Origin: Copromyces sp. CBS 386.78
Lineage: Eukaryota > Ascomycota > Sordariomycetes > Sordariales > Sordariaceae
Assembly: GCA_030685235.1 (NCBI GenBank)
Contig: MU839152.1
Span: forward strand, 167,596-231,595
DNA: 64,000 nucleotides
Direction of reading: 5' to 3'
Below, piece by piece: positions 47,275 through 60,300 of the stretch (its first letter is position 1; each line of letters begins with the position of its first letter). The translations under genes were made by a program, and so were the position numbers. The notes beneath the pieces are model-generated. The model was given only the letters and a program-made list of their open reading frames with translations, made no database searches and was not told the origin of the DNA.

Positions 47275-47451
47275 GTCGAACCCCCTGAAACTGCATACTC
47301 CATATACTGCATATACGCCAAATAGTGCATAGAAGTTAGCTGTCTGAATTCTCCTCTTCAGGCCAGTATCTGGTCCAGGAACTCCATATCCACCATCTAT
47401 TGCATGAAATTTGGCGGTCTGGATTACATGCAAAATCAGGGGGTTCGACTG
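47275..47451. mobile_element. Short TA-flanked MITE (family shared with 52,742)
   Basis: Inverted ends of about 30 bp face each other: AGTCGAACCCCCTGA...TGCAT on the left and the reverse complement of CAGTCGAACCCCCTGATTTT on the right, with TA on both outer sides (47,273 and 47,452). The inner part of the right arm, TGCATGTAATCC, matches the right arm of the element at 52,742-53,077. Small size, inverted ends and TA flanks point to a Tc1/mariner/pogo-type non-autonomous element. The left end has lost or changed two bases. Confidence 0.5.
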
Positions 47452-47453
47452 TA

Positions 47454-50400
47454 TGCGAATTATTCGCGAATGGGCTTCACCCGATGTCGCAAGTGGAAGG
47501 AATTACCCAAGGAAGCTCCACACATGTCAGTCACTGATCGTTCCTTCCTCGATAACCAATATTTGTTCGACATTCGCAGGTCGCTGTTCCCTCAAGAGGC
47601 AACCAAAACTGAGCTCAATTTCAACGGGAGGAAAAACATCGCCACACCGAGGCATGAGCGAAGGAGCGACTCCACTATCTACCTACCTCACGATAGTCCC
47701 GTCGCAATTGCTTAGTTCCTGCCCTCATAAGACCAGGATGGCATGGTGTTGGTTAGTTGGGCAGGACCGAATCATACAAATCGCAGGCATTTTCTTCACC
47801 GCGGCACGCCAGCTGCAAGGCAAACAAATGCGGAAGAAATAAGCGGAAAGACGGGAGCGTACCAGTTTGGGATCCATATGATCTGATTGAGTGATGTGTG
47901 GACAGGAAGTACCCAAAAAGACTTTCATGTTGATCCGGGAAGGCGCCAAATGATACATGGTCTTATCCGGTCTGCTGGGTTTAGACCGGGACTCTGCAAG
48001 ATACGGGATGCCAAGGGTCCAAAGGGGTCCAGACCTCTCACACGATTCTTGCGAGACTTCCACTTGTACGAATGGGTACCTTAGGTATGTCGGGTATCAT
48101 GTGTTTCTGATAGCCTTATCGGAGGGGATAGTAAGCCCATGGTTATGGCCAAAACTCCGTTCGGCATGTTGCTAACTGGAGACGACGCTTTGACATCTTT
48201 AGGATCTTGCCAGGATCCGGGAATTCCTTCGCACCTCGTGGGCATCGTGCAAGCTATCGATCCCAACCGAAGAAGCTAGCTTAAATCCTTCAACGAGAAA
48301 TCTCCTTACCCTGCTCCTCCACGGACTTTCTCTGGGCATATATCACAATCAGGCCAGTCCAAATGCGAAATGTCTCCGATTGAAACGCAAAAATTGTGTT
48401 AGGTTGTCGTGGTATCTCTTTTCTAATGAGTTGGAGCCTTCAACGTTTGGTCGGACCGCTCATCGGAAGCCTATCAGGCCATTCTGCGCCTCCCCAATCA
48501 TTCCCATCCCTCTTTCTATCAAAGAAGCAACTAAACCGAAACGGTCTCAACTCCGCAACTGTGGCTTGCGCACACATAGGCACGACACTAGCATCGAAAC
48601 TTCGTTAAGGAACCATTCGGGAATGAGCCCGAGGCAGAAAAAGAAAAAAAAAAAAAAAAAAAAAAAAAGACGTTGAGACTATACTGCGCTAATGTGAAGT
48701 GGAGGACTTCGAAATAAGCCATCGGCTGTTAAGCCCCAGGGTCTGGCCCGAGCAAAAGGACCCCATTCATGCCCACTGCCATGATCCTCCGGCCGGACTG
48801 GACTGGACTGGAGTGTCCCACGTCCCTGCCCTGCCCTGCCCTGCCCCTATCGAGTCCCCTCCCAGGGAATGGTGGTGGCGCTGGGGAAGGGGAATACCGA
48901 ACCATCCAGCTGGGAACCGGACACTCCTGCAAATGCGTGCCCGGGCACCGAGGCTGCGCTCGGTCGATGCTGCAATATAGGGCAAGTCTAGGGACCTGGG
49001 GTGGGCTGGCCCTCCATCCACTCGCCTTCTGTCCTTGTCCCGGTCTTCCTACGGAGCCGCCCCATCGATCTTCAGTTTGGATGGGACCCTAAATAGTGGC
49101 GCAGAGATCGGTTGGAGAAGAGAGCCAGTTACAGATACAGGTACATTCCTGGGATCATCAGACTTGTAACAGATGGATGGAGTTCCCTTGTTCATCGCTT
49201 ATGGCACGTTCGTGTTAAGGTTCACAAGCGTACGAAAGATCGCGATACGATACAAACAAGGGGAAGGATACCTAGATGTCACTTGTTGATATCAGTTGTT
49301 CAAACCGAACTGATATGTATAGATGCAAGTATCTCGTCCCGGGAAATCGGGTCCCATCGTTTGTACGCCCGGGATGCTTAGCATCCGGTATGTAGGTGAA
49401 AGGAGTGCGCTAGAAATATATTCTTGTGCTCGGCTGTTGCTTGTCAGTCCGTTCAGTAGAGCCTATGGTATGTCGAAGGAGCAAGATTGATCGGTTGCCC
49501 CCTGGTGTGACCATGAAATGAGGCCTCACTATGTGGCCCGATCGAGGGCGTACAAGAGTCGGGACGTCATTCTGACATTCCGGATATCTTTGTATGTTGA
49601 AGGGTACAGTAAGCATCACGGATGCTTGCCGAAACGTATTGTCTACTGATTTTGACATGTGCGAGTGTCTTCGGTGTGTCCCTGGCTTGTCCAATGTACC
49701 TACCTATCTCTTTCAATGCCCGCACTGCTGCTCTGCGTAGACATGAACCTATTTGGGGAAGGGTAACACAGGGACTAGACAACTGAAGTGTCTGACAAAA
49801 GGTATCTGAACCTGTCGATGGTGTATGAACTTCTTTGTTGTCGAGCACGTGAAAATAAAACAGAAGGTTTAACTCTTCGGTTGAAGGACCCAGTAATGTA
49901 GTCGAAATAGGCCATGGTTGCGAGACATTCCAGATATCCTGGGAGACCAAGTTCACTGTTTTGGCATTCGGAGACGGCACAAATCCGTATGCCGCGAGTT
50001 CCATATCGAAGAGTGGCACGATTCTCGATTTCGACTTCCCAGAGTGGTCTGGATTTTGAACACACTGACCTTCTTTCGGAGGGGAAGGGGAGTATTGACT
50101 TGTATGAAGGAGGGGCGCCATTGGCTCACCGTGAACGGTTACCGACAATCACGATGGAAAGTCCCGCCTTGATAGTGATGAGAAGACCGGGCATGGCGGG
50201 GTCGTTCATTAGTCTGAGTACTTACTCATGGCGACATGGAAGCCAACAGTCTTTCCTATGTTCTTCTTTTCTGCGATTTCTGCTTTCCCTTTCAGAGGCC
50301 GGTCTTCCCCAAACAGGTAGGACACCGAAAGCTCAAAGCCCAAATCAGTCTTGTTTCCGGGAGGGACCCGTGGTAGGAACGGGCGGCGCCGGGGGCGGAG

Positions 50401-52741
50401 GCGCGGGGGGACGGGACGATGGTGCCCAGCCGTCAACGTCGCAACCGGCGAGGCCGAGTTGTGAGTGACGGTCTGAGAAGAGCACCAGAAGTCAGCGCTG
50501 CCAGAAGTGACGACCAAAGTGACACCTCAAGTGTGGTGTCTTCCATCAGCCTTCCACCCACGTTGGTCCAATGGTGGACGAGCATCGCTCACCGTGGATG
50601 GCGAGGATAATCCCCACGGTCACATTTGTTGCGCAAAGACACTTGCAAGTTGGTGCCAGTGTGTATCTTTCGGCGCGCAAGATATCACTTGTCCTTTCTG
50701 TGTTGCTGAGTTCCCCGAGGGCGGGTTTGACGGGTCGGAAGACACTTCCACTTCCGAATAACATGCCATCCCGTCGGTGTTGATGAGTGTCTCCGGGATG
50801 ATCTTCGTAAATCCCGTCTATCCTGCACCAAACCTTTGTTGAAAATAAATTAATTGATTCGGGGTCTGAGGCCAGGAACCATGGTATTGGTTACGCGACC
50901 CTTGCGGCGATCTGATCGTCCAAATATAGTGTAGGAATCAATGCGCACACAACATAACGTATCAGGACTTCCATTGCGGTGTGGTAGCTTGGGAATCCAA
51001 GGCAAGAGTTAGAATGTCATTGGTTCTTGGTTGCTCATGGTGGTGTATTCGGCCATTGCTGCCATGTTGAAAAAGGCATCTTGCAGTTTGTGCAACATGG
51101 ATGGCAACGAATTGGACTGGTCCGATGTCACTGGAAAAGAGCAGAGGTAGTATCCGGCCCCGGAAAAGTACATTTGCACACGTGACTTGTATGCCGCCTT
51201 TGCAGCCAGCAATTTCCTTTTGCTTCACGTTGGAAAAGACTGGAATTTTCGATGGCGAGTATGATCAATCGATGGTTTCCTGAAAACTTGACAGCGGCTT
51301 TCGACGGTTGTCATTATTTGCGTTTCGAAATTGAAATGGAAGCCGTCGATGCAATTGTGGCTGGTGCCAGACCACCAACAAAGATGACTCCACCAAAAAC
51401 ACAACATAGGGTGGGGCCTCTTATCGCGATGAGCTTAGGCTAGGTAGCAGAGGTACGTACCACCCCCGCGCCAACACCGCGGACTTTACTTTCTCATTCC
51501 GCACTTTTTCGTCACAGCCTTGCAACCCAGACAACCCCCCACCTGGCATTGCATCAATGCAAGCCCAGTCCGCGCCTCGACAAGCACCAATCTTGTCTGG
51601 TCCTCACGGTCGGCGAGAGCCCCGGATCGCCTTTCGGAGACTTTTGGACCTCACCGACACGGCATGGGCCCCGGGAGAGGGGAGGCCCGGCCGGGGAAAA
51701 GTGGAATCGCGCCAAGTGTTGTGCCGGGTGCCGGTTGCATGGGGGGGGGAAACACGCCTAAGCACATGGCTCGCGGACAACTCGCCCTTTCTCCTCCCGC
51801 ATGACACTTCGGGGATGTACTATGGGGATAATCAAGAATCGACTGGCAGTTGTCGACACAGAGCAAAGTACACATCAAACTTGGCCTAGCATATGGATGT
51901 GCCAGAAAGGGGGATCTGCGTTGTTGAGGTTTGCTGTCCACCCCTTCTCATCTCCCATCTCCCCTCTTTTTTGGCTGCTTTAGTTTGCATCACTACCTAC
52001 AATTCCACGGGCCCTCCACCCCTTTTCCGTGCCGCTTTTTACCCCGCGACAGGCAAATGCTTGATGGGTTGCTCACGGACCAAAGGGCAGGCTGGGCAGG
52101 GCAGCCACCGCTCCCATCTCACTCTCCTCTCCCCAAGCAAGCTCATGAAACGGGATGCTACTCCTTGAGAGGTCCTTTGCGGGTCAAAAGAAAGGGAGAT
52201 GACCTTTTGCGGACGGGCTCGAATGGGTCTGCCTGTTCTGGCATCTTGGTTTCCTGGTACGATACGCAACCTCCCGTTATGGTGTGGTTGGAAATCTCTC
52301 CAATGCAACGGGCTCCCAATGTGATGACCCCGCGTCCTGTTGGGGGTAATGCTGTGTACCTTCGGGGTTGGAAATTGGGGTTGCTCTGGCCCCCAGAACT
52401 GCACTCTGCAGTTGACGAGGTTAAACTTAGAAACCACCACTTACTAACAGGCTCTGGAGGTTCCCCATGATGCTGATGATGGTACACCAGCCTTGTCTTC
52501 ATCTGATGGTCGACACCCTGCTTGTGGGTGGCTTGTTCACCACCACAGCCTGTTGTCGCTAGGGCTATGGAATCGCATCAAACAGTACAACTCTGGAGCC
52601 GGCCTTCTGACCTTGAACATTACTCGGCTAGTCAGACGGCGATTTTGTAGCCCTGACGAGTAGCATACCGCTGACATGGCATCGGACAGGGAAAGAGAAC
52701 ACCATGATCCTGGATGCCTGTACTATCCAACCTCCTTCTTA
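47454..52741. other. Gene-poor balanced stretch
   Basis: No conserved protein or RNA gene was recognised. Features are an A-run of about 27 at 48,641-48,668, repeated CTGGA and CCCTG words at 48,805-48,846 and TACCTAC words near 49,698. Several overlapping frames of 150-190 codons (49,567-50,148 minus, 49,914-50,468 plus, 51,931-52,470 plus) lack known motifs and contradict each other. Confidence 0.4.
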
Positions 52742-53077
52742 CAGGAATTTCCCCTGATAATGCATGCACCTGAAAGTGCATCAATGCCTCTAAATACATA
52801 CGACTGGCCGTCCGCAATTATTTAGTATAAGCATTATGATTGCTATTTGCATATCAAATTGGCTGCCAAATTGGTGTATATACATTTATTGGCTCCTATT
52901 TTCAGGGGCCTTTTAGGTTCTAAGAGGTGTAGGTATTCACACCTGAAAGTCCCCCAAAGTTTCGATATTATGGGGCTAAAAAGTCTTGCTGTGGTATGGG
53001 AAAGTAAGTGCATAAGTACCTCTAAATACATACAAAGTGCCGTCCCGGATTACATGCATTATCATGGGATATTCCTA
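52742..53077. mobile_element. Tc1/mariner-like MITE with TA duplication
   Basis: The ends are inverted repeats of about 25 bp. The left reads CAGGAATTTCCCCTGATAAT and the right, reverse-complemented, differs at three positions. TA lies immediately outside both ends (52,740-52,741 and 53,078-53,079). The element is 336 bp, more AT-rich than its surroundings, and lacks any transposase frame. Inside, a 47-bp segment (52,774-52,820) recurs as a direct repeat near the right end (53,006-53,052). It is not visibly RIP-mutated, which fits its being below the length that RIP usually detects. Confidence 0.65.
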
Positions 53078-53079
53078 TA

Positions 53080-56000
53080 ACACTTCCACGGTCACCGACA
53101 ACAGCAATCCTTCGTTCTAGATTCCTCGCCCGCGACGTCGCAACCGTCAAGGTACCTCCCACTCGACGACCACTGCGACTCTATCTCGTCAAGTTACCAA
53201 TCCCAACCAAGCCTCCAAAGCCTCTCCATGAGTCCATGCGCACCAAGGCCCGCGGCCTGGGCATCCGTCTTGGCAATTGACGAATCGCGGGAAGATCATC
53301 TCTCCCCTCGTCGAGGACCCTTGACCCCTGTCTGGAAAGAAATGGTGCCTTGGCTTTTGCTTGGCAGCTTCGCTTGCCCTTCCCTCTGTTCTTTCCTGAA
53401 CTGCCTGACAAGAGGTGCGCCACGAGCCACACAGGGGCATGAGAGGGGGGCCCGTATCGTCGGGCCCGAGGGGCGTCACGGTGCAACACTCCCGTCGAAG
53501 CATGCCATTGGCTTGTGAGGCGTCCAGGGCACGAGTGAGAGTGAGGAGGAACATTTGGGATTAGTGAACCTGGGTCGTTCTCTCGTCTACTTTTTCCCTT
53601 TTGGGATGATATCCATGGGTTTGGGCATTTTCATTGACCCTGGAGCTTGTGCAGGGTGGCAGAGACACACGATGTTTGTGGGAAGTATCTTGCAAAGTTC
53701 ACAAGTTTTTGAAGGTACGTTAGCATTTCTCCGTTGGCAAGGGGAAAACGATGAAATCCTGAGCATTGTTCTTGCGGCATCACTTCTTTGGAAGGTCGAG
53801 CCACTCAAAAGACGGGGGCTTGAAGTTTCTGTCCAAGTGGATGCAGCGCTTAACCACCCTAGACCCAACGGACCATGGCGGCGGCCGCGGCACAACGCAA
53901 GGCGAGAGGCGTGAGGCGTCGAGAAGGCGTCAAAACGAGGTTGGCTCCTTGCAGTTGCACATCGAGCTCACAGGAGGAACCGACTGCTTGAAATTCATCG
54001 TTGGCCAACGGGCGGGAAGAGAAACGCTAGAAAGAGGCATCAACTCGCCCGGTGTGCTCTATCAAACCCCGAATTATTGGGTACTACATTTCCACGTCAA
54101 CAACCATCTCATTTCCTCTTATGCCACCTCGATGATGTGATAAGACTGGCCCTACACAGTCGTTTGATCGCCCCGGAGCCTTTTGTGGTTCTCTATCCAT
54201 GAAATAATCGGGCGGCTCCTTGCTATAATCCTTCGGATGCAAGAGCCGGTCGCCCATCCTGCCATCCAGTCAAACAATCTTCACAGCGTAACGCCTATGA
54301 TGCTCATTGTCGTCAGAGTGCATGCTTGGGGCCAGTCACTCGAATAGTTTTGTCTCTCGCACTGCCAATCCGATGATGATTTTCAGAACCATTGATGGCA
54401 AGATCTTGGTGCCTTGGGCTTCCGGGTCAAATTGGACCAACCCCCATTTCAGTCAAGCAGGCTGTCGATTCACCCAGAGGTACGGCGTTATGTGCCGTCG
54501 ATCCTCAATGCTTGTTTTCTGGTGATGTAATATTCACCACGAAAGTACCGTAACTTTGTACATGAGGTGTAAGATGAGCTCTCGTAAAAAGCCGAGAGCC
54601 CGTTCTCCGCTCTCAGTGTGCGAAGCGGTGCCGAAGACCGTCATAACTTGATCCAACTTTGATATCGAGCCTGTTCGGTTTGATTTGTGGCCGAGAATAT
54701 CAAGAACAAAAAGTTACCGTTCGTGGATAAAAGGCGGAATGCGATTGGACGACAAGGCTCGAAGCACCAAACAGTAGCGTAAGGGTTCAGCGGCTCCAGA
54801 GCACCGCAATCGTTACCCGAATCGGATTTGAAGTAACATCGCAACAGAACTGAAACAGTTCAGAGTTGTCCACCCGAAAAAATCGTCCATCTTTCCGCTT
54901 TCCATCGCAATGATTCCGTTTTCTGAAACCAGTCGTATCTTCTCGCCTTTTCTACCCGTCCACGTTGCTCACAAGGGCGGAAACGCAAGCAAGCAATTCA
55001 CACAGCACATGTCCATTCCGTTCGGGCCTCGTGGGATAAGCTGCTAGTGCACACTAAGGTCAAGGGATCGGAAACCGCGGGGACGAGTTACATCGTGGGT
55101 TCTTGTAGCGGACTTGAGCGGGATAGATAAGTCCCGTCGTGGGTCTTTCGCACTGAGACTGCGTTGTAATGATGAGCGAGAGATGTTAAAGTACACTTGC
55201 ACTGAGGCCCTGGAGGAAGGAATGGAAAAATGGTAAGGTAATCTTACACAGATCTTACACGAATTCGAATCTTACACTACAACATCGATGGAGCCGGCTC
55301 CAGTCTGGTCTGACTGTGAGTGGTCAAATGCGGCGACGGAAAGGGAAATTGCAACTTGCCGACTTGCGACTCCCCTTCCTGTCTCACTGCTCCCTCACGG
55401 TCGCGACATCCACTTTTTGAGAGATATCGCGGCGGTGGTTTCTGATATCCGGCACGCCGCCGCGGAATGACCCGAGACCAGACTACCAACGCGCGGCCAT
55501 TCAGTTGGCGAGGGATGACGATGCAATGCGAGCAAGAGATACAGACGAACTGATTGCGCGCCTCACTCATCCTTTCGTCAGGTACCGCGGCGACAATCCG
55601 CTCATCATCATCGCCAAGAATCCGAAGCTCCGGCGACGATGATCTCTGTTGTTGAGCAACCATCTGTCTGCATCCTCTCGTCATCTTCATCTCGCGCTTC
55701 AACTTTCCAAGCGCCCCAGCAAACTTTGGAAACCAGCCACAAAAAGGTACCTTAGTTCTTGGCCAAAGCCAAGCACCAACCAACCAGCCCGATCACTGCC
55801 CCGGACCGGCAGATGAGTGAAAGCCGCCACTGGCGCCGGGTGCTGAGCATTAAGCGCAGGTACGCGGCCGCCAGAAAAGCACGGAAACAGGGTTTCCAAT
55901 CCGACATGCTTACCCCGTATTCATGTCCTCATTTTGTGCTTACGGCGTACCTACCTTACATTTTACCGGCCCACACGAGGTATAGACCGCGGTAAGCATG

Positions 56001-59000
56001 GAAGGACTGGATGGAATGGAATTGCTTCGGTTGGTTCTACGCCGCAGGATCGACCTGGACTCGGGACCTTTAAGGGTAAGAGGAAAGGCTACCGTGTACC
56101 GCTTCCACTCATGGAATTTGTTTTTGCTCAAATAGGTGTACTTACACATCCTCCTCGACCCCTATCTTCCACGAACACCAATGACCAATCACGATAAATC
56201 TTTCAATGGGTCAGGTAAAAGGTAAGCTCACCACAAAAAGGTAAGGAAAGGCAAGGGATAATCAAACCCTCAACCACCCACGGCCCGCGAAAGTGCTGTT
56301 GAGACACACTGGCTCAAACTCAAACCCAAACCGCTTGTCCCGACCGTACGGAGCGGGGAACGGGGAAGCAGTCGTTCACCTTCCATCCCATCACCTGGCT
56401 GCTCTGGGCGGCGTGGGCGGGCCTGGCGGGTAAGACGGGTCGAGGCCGCGGTCGCGGGCGCGCGGGAAGAGGTGAGGGGGACCACTTTATTTGTCGCAAA
56501 GCGAACCTGCTGTTTGGATTCCATCCCAACCTCCTTTATTCAAATCAGACTTCGGTTCGGGGCAGAAGTTCGTCCGTCCGTCTGCGGAGTGAGTGTGTCT
56601 TGGTCAGTCAGAAGTCTTTTTCTCCGGCTTTTTGAAGAGGTTGCCCGGTTTTGACAACGGCTCAGAGCAGTCGGGAAAACCGAATGCCAAGATAAACTCA
56701 AACCGTGATGGAAGAAATGCGACTGAGAATAGCACTTTTTTTATCGTCACCTCTTTCTACAATACGTACTGTGCACTAAGGCCCGGCAAGTCGAATGAGG
56801 CTGGGGCTGGACTGCGGTACCTTATAGGGCTGAGCACTGCCTCAATTCACGACATCCAACTGCCACCAACAAGGTCGTGAACCTAAAATATAAAATAAAG
56901 CTTGAGTTGACTGCATGGTGTGAATCAGATCGGATCCAAGATCCGATCAGATAACAAAGTATAGTCGCGTTGGACAGCATTTATGATGCTTTTAAATTCA
57001 CATCACATGAGGTTGCAGGAGCTTTCATCCTGACGTACCTTTCACTAACTGAACCGAAAGATTTACATTGCTTACCACCCCAAACCGCAAAAGTCAAAAG
57101 CTATCTGCATGACGGCAAGGCAGTTCAGGTGTGTAACATCTCTGTCTGCTGTGGTTGTAGTTGTGGTTGCAGAACAGTTATCAGCCATGTTGTTAAAAAA
57201 GATTGTGAATAAGTAGGTAACATAGAAGATATGCCAAGGCCTCTGGGATTGAAATCACGATTGTCTCCTTTTAACCATGCTCAGCTCGTATGGAAGGAAA
57301 TTTGCCGAGAGAATTTGTATCAGGCATTATGAAATATGGGATTGTCGTCTTGTCGTCATCATGATGCCGGAGAAACTCTTGGCCGTAAGAGGATCGTATA
57401 TTATCGTTTTCGTTGTGAGGAGAGTCACCCGTCTTGACTCTTGTGAACCAGATACGAGAGTCAGAGAGACCAACAGTTAAAAAAGCGAACCAAGTAGCGT
57501 AAAAGCCCAAGATAGGGGAGACACAGGGCTCTTGGTCTGAGTCTGTACGACATGTCGAACTTGCCTCTAAACAAGGCCAAGACCCATTGGCTCTGGGTAC
57601 CTGCGCCGGATAAGGGGGGAAAGGCGCATGAACTGGGAGAGCTAGACAAGCTATCCATGACCAAAGGACATGAACATGATATTGAACATTAATAAACCCC
57701 CCCTTTTTTCTCTTGTCTGCTTTTGTGTTTGACTTTTGCGAGACTCCGCAACGATATCCCAGTGGTTTGGATGGATGGGATGGATGGGATGTATGTTCCA
57801 GTGATCCCGGCTGCTTGCATCGCGATCCGGTCATCGTAATGAAGATGTCGTTGCAGATGATTATTAAGTGGAACTCCAAACCCCTATTATAGGATCCCCT
57901 TGAAGTTAAGAGACCCGGTGAAAGTGGTGAGTGAGAGTGATCATAGCAGAGACAGGATGTTCTGATATTAGTCCAGGGCCTACTGTGTAGTTAGGCAGCA
58001 AAGGGACCTTCCCTGGTCCCAACAGCAACAAGTAGGAACGAAGCCGGGGATTAGTGAAGCGAAGATGCCTGTTGAATATCATCCTGGGTTTTCTTAACAG
58101 GAGAGCTATTTCATCCTTGTTTGTTGCGTGTGGGGGACCATATACGGTGTAAGGTTGAAAGACTTCTCCCCCCCTGGTATTATGATATAATCCTCATCGA
58201 TACCGAAACCGTGGAAGACCAGCAAACATCCGGTGATGTGTGAAGTGCAGTGTCGAGTTGTCGACAAGAACCAGGCCTCCATGGCTATACCAAACAGGCC
58301 CTTTGCTATACTCACGCAAGACTGCTACTCCAGGTCTTCCCGACCGTCCCTATAGCGCATCCCGTGGAAGGTATAGTACCGAGAGCCTTCCTGTAATATA
58401 GGTGTGATTTGGCGGGTGTGGTCCCGGCGCGGGAGCAGCGTAGGGATTGTTGTCTGACAGACCCAAGACCAAGGTTGCACCGCCTCGTCGACATGAATCG
58501 TTGCTTTTTTTGGATTTTACCTTTTGGCTTCCCCACAGAGTGGGATTTTGCATCATCTTGGATCACAACGTAAAAGAGCCAATGACTGCCTACGATGCGA
58601 CGCCATGCAGGCATGAGCCACAACTACACCTATCTGGGAATCCAGCGATGAGATTGGTCCTGATGTCGGCTGAACGCAACGCAGATCTTGACCCGGCTCC
58701 ACTGACGTTACACGTTGTGATCGGTTTCTGCCAAAAACCACAGGGTTCGTAGTGTGGTGTTTTTTTGTTTTTTTTTCTCACTGCCGGTGTCTTGATCTGC
58801 GTGTGTCTCGTTAGCAGAGGAGGACGGGCGGACCTTGGGACAGTGATGGAAAAAGACGGCCACCTCGGCTGTCACTCGTTGTCATCAGACAAGTCGCAGC
58901 AAGATACGTACGGATATCTGTACCGTCTGATACCGGCATGCACCCACTATTCAATTCGAGACGGCCGTGCCTCTCGAGTGCTTGTACCCCAACCCCTAGG

Positions 59001-59950
59001 GCTACAACATCCCATCAACACCACCTCATCACGGCCCTTATGACTTCAAGTCCAAAGACTCGGAGCGGGCGCTCGGCTCGGAGACATACAGTCCGGGCTG
59101 AGATGGCGAGAGAACTGGAGCCCGGCCTCGGACACCCTTCTGTCACTCTGTGTTGAATTCCACTTGCGTGGGAGTCACAGTCGGAGTGTGCGATGGTGCC
59201 CGGCATTCTTCGGGGGACTTCTCCATGTCATCGGCCTCCGAGTTTCGGGATTTACTCAGCGGTACGAGAGTGACATGTTGCAGTGCCCCTATCGCTGGCG
59301 GGGCAGGCGGGTCTGCATGTCCCACTGCCCATCCGCCCAGGAGGTTCAGGGCTCAGGCGCGGAAAATCCGCCGATCACGGGCCTGGTGTTGTTTTGAATC
59401 GGCCTGTCGAACGATTGATCGTCGGAATCCTTGGTGTTCCACGTAGAATGAACATATGCCTTGGTGTGAGGTTGCCGTTTCCTCGAGCAGCAGCCGAGTT
59501 ACCGGTTGCACCGCCGTGGAGTCTGTAATTTGCTTTTCTGCAAACTGCCTTTTTCCCGTAATGACGCAGGCAAGCGCGGTGCAGTGCAGTCCATGTCAAT
59601 GATGCAAAGATTACACTTTACAGGCAGGCGCATACGTAAAAGAATATCTGTAGCATGAAATACTCCGCGACTGGATATTGCGGCATACCAACCTGCATTC
59701 TTGGCGGTGGAACAAGCCAATTCGTCAAATTGGTTTGCTGTGGGTTTGCGTCTTCATTTCCAGAGCTTTCCCGAGCCTTGTGATCACGCGAATGGCGCCA
59801 ATGAATCGCGATGACGGTGGCCTTTAGGAAGCGAAAACGAAGCTAGTGTAGCGAACGAGACTCCACGGCGATATCTAGTTTTGTTTTGTTTTGTTTTGTT
59901 TTGTTTCGTTTCGCTTGGTGATGAGGGTATGGGGATAGGTACAGGTAAGG
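53080..59950. other. Gene-poor balanced stretch
   Basis: No recognised gene. Present are a 9-bp-stem palindrome at about 56,938-56,960 (GATCGGATC/GATCCGATC), GGATGGGAT repeats near 57,770-57,790 and a (TTTTG)n microsatellite at 59,880-59,910. Long frames such as 57,271-57,879 (minus, 202 codons) and 55,277-55,783 (minus, 168 codons) have no domain or coding character. Confidence 0.4.
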
Positions 59951-59978
59951 TGCGTGCAAAAGTTTCAGAGCAAAACCA

Positions 59979-60300
59979 CTACAGCGACAACCTGTCGTGG
60001 AGTGTAGATCTCAAACTCTGTCGGTTGTGAGGGCGGCAGCGCGATTGATGGTTTTGTACCCTTTGTGCATTTTCGTTCAGTTGCACGTTAACGACCGCTG
60101 CATCGTACGGGGGAGGTGCTGACTCGCTTGAACCGACCTTAGCAAGCGCAAAGCCGCTAGAAGTTACAAATTGTCCTTCCTCCTGCAATTCGAATTCTTG
60201 ACCGCCAAATTTGCGAAACCCCACCGACTCTACGATGAGGCTCGAAAACGTTAGTTGGCTAGTACAGAAATAATGCGTAGCTAATCCCCTCCACTTTTAC
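59979..60300 (-). pseudogene. Coding-like remnant at the right edge of the balanced segment
   Basis: A minus-strand frame runs open from about 60,300 to a stop at 59,979. It has plausible protein texture (GFRKFGGQEFELQEEGQF, then a serine/proline stretch ending PPPYDAAVVNV), without an ATG near its 5' end. A second minus frame over the last 130 bases (PSIALPPSQPTEFEIYTP) is also protein-like, which would need a frameshift or an intron. Upstream sequence turns into RIP-mutated DNA, so this could be the surviving 3' end of a gene whose 5' part was destroyed. No family recognised. Confidence 0.3.

Noticed and set aside
56938..56960. GATCGGATC-CAA-GATCCGATC palindrome considered as a regulatory site or terminator
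   Set aside because: It is isolated, with no gene nearby, and short enough to be fortuitous.
57271..57879. 202-codon minus frame
   Set aside because: No domain, a mixture of low-complexity translations, and overlapping frames on the opposite strand.
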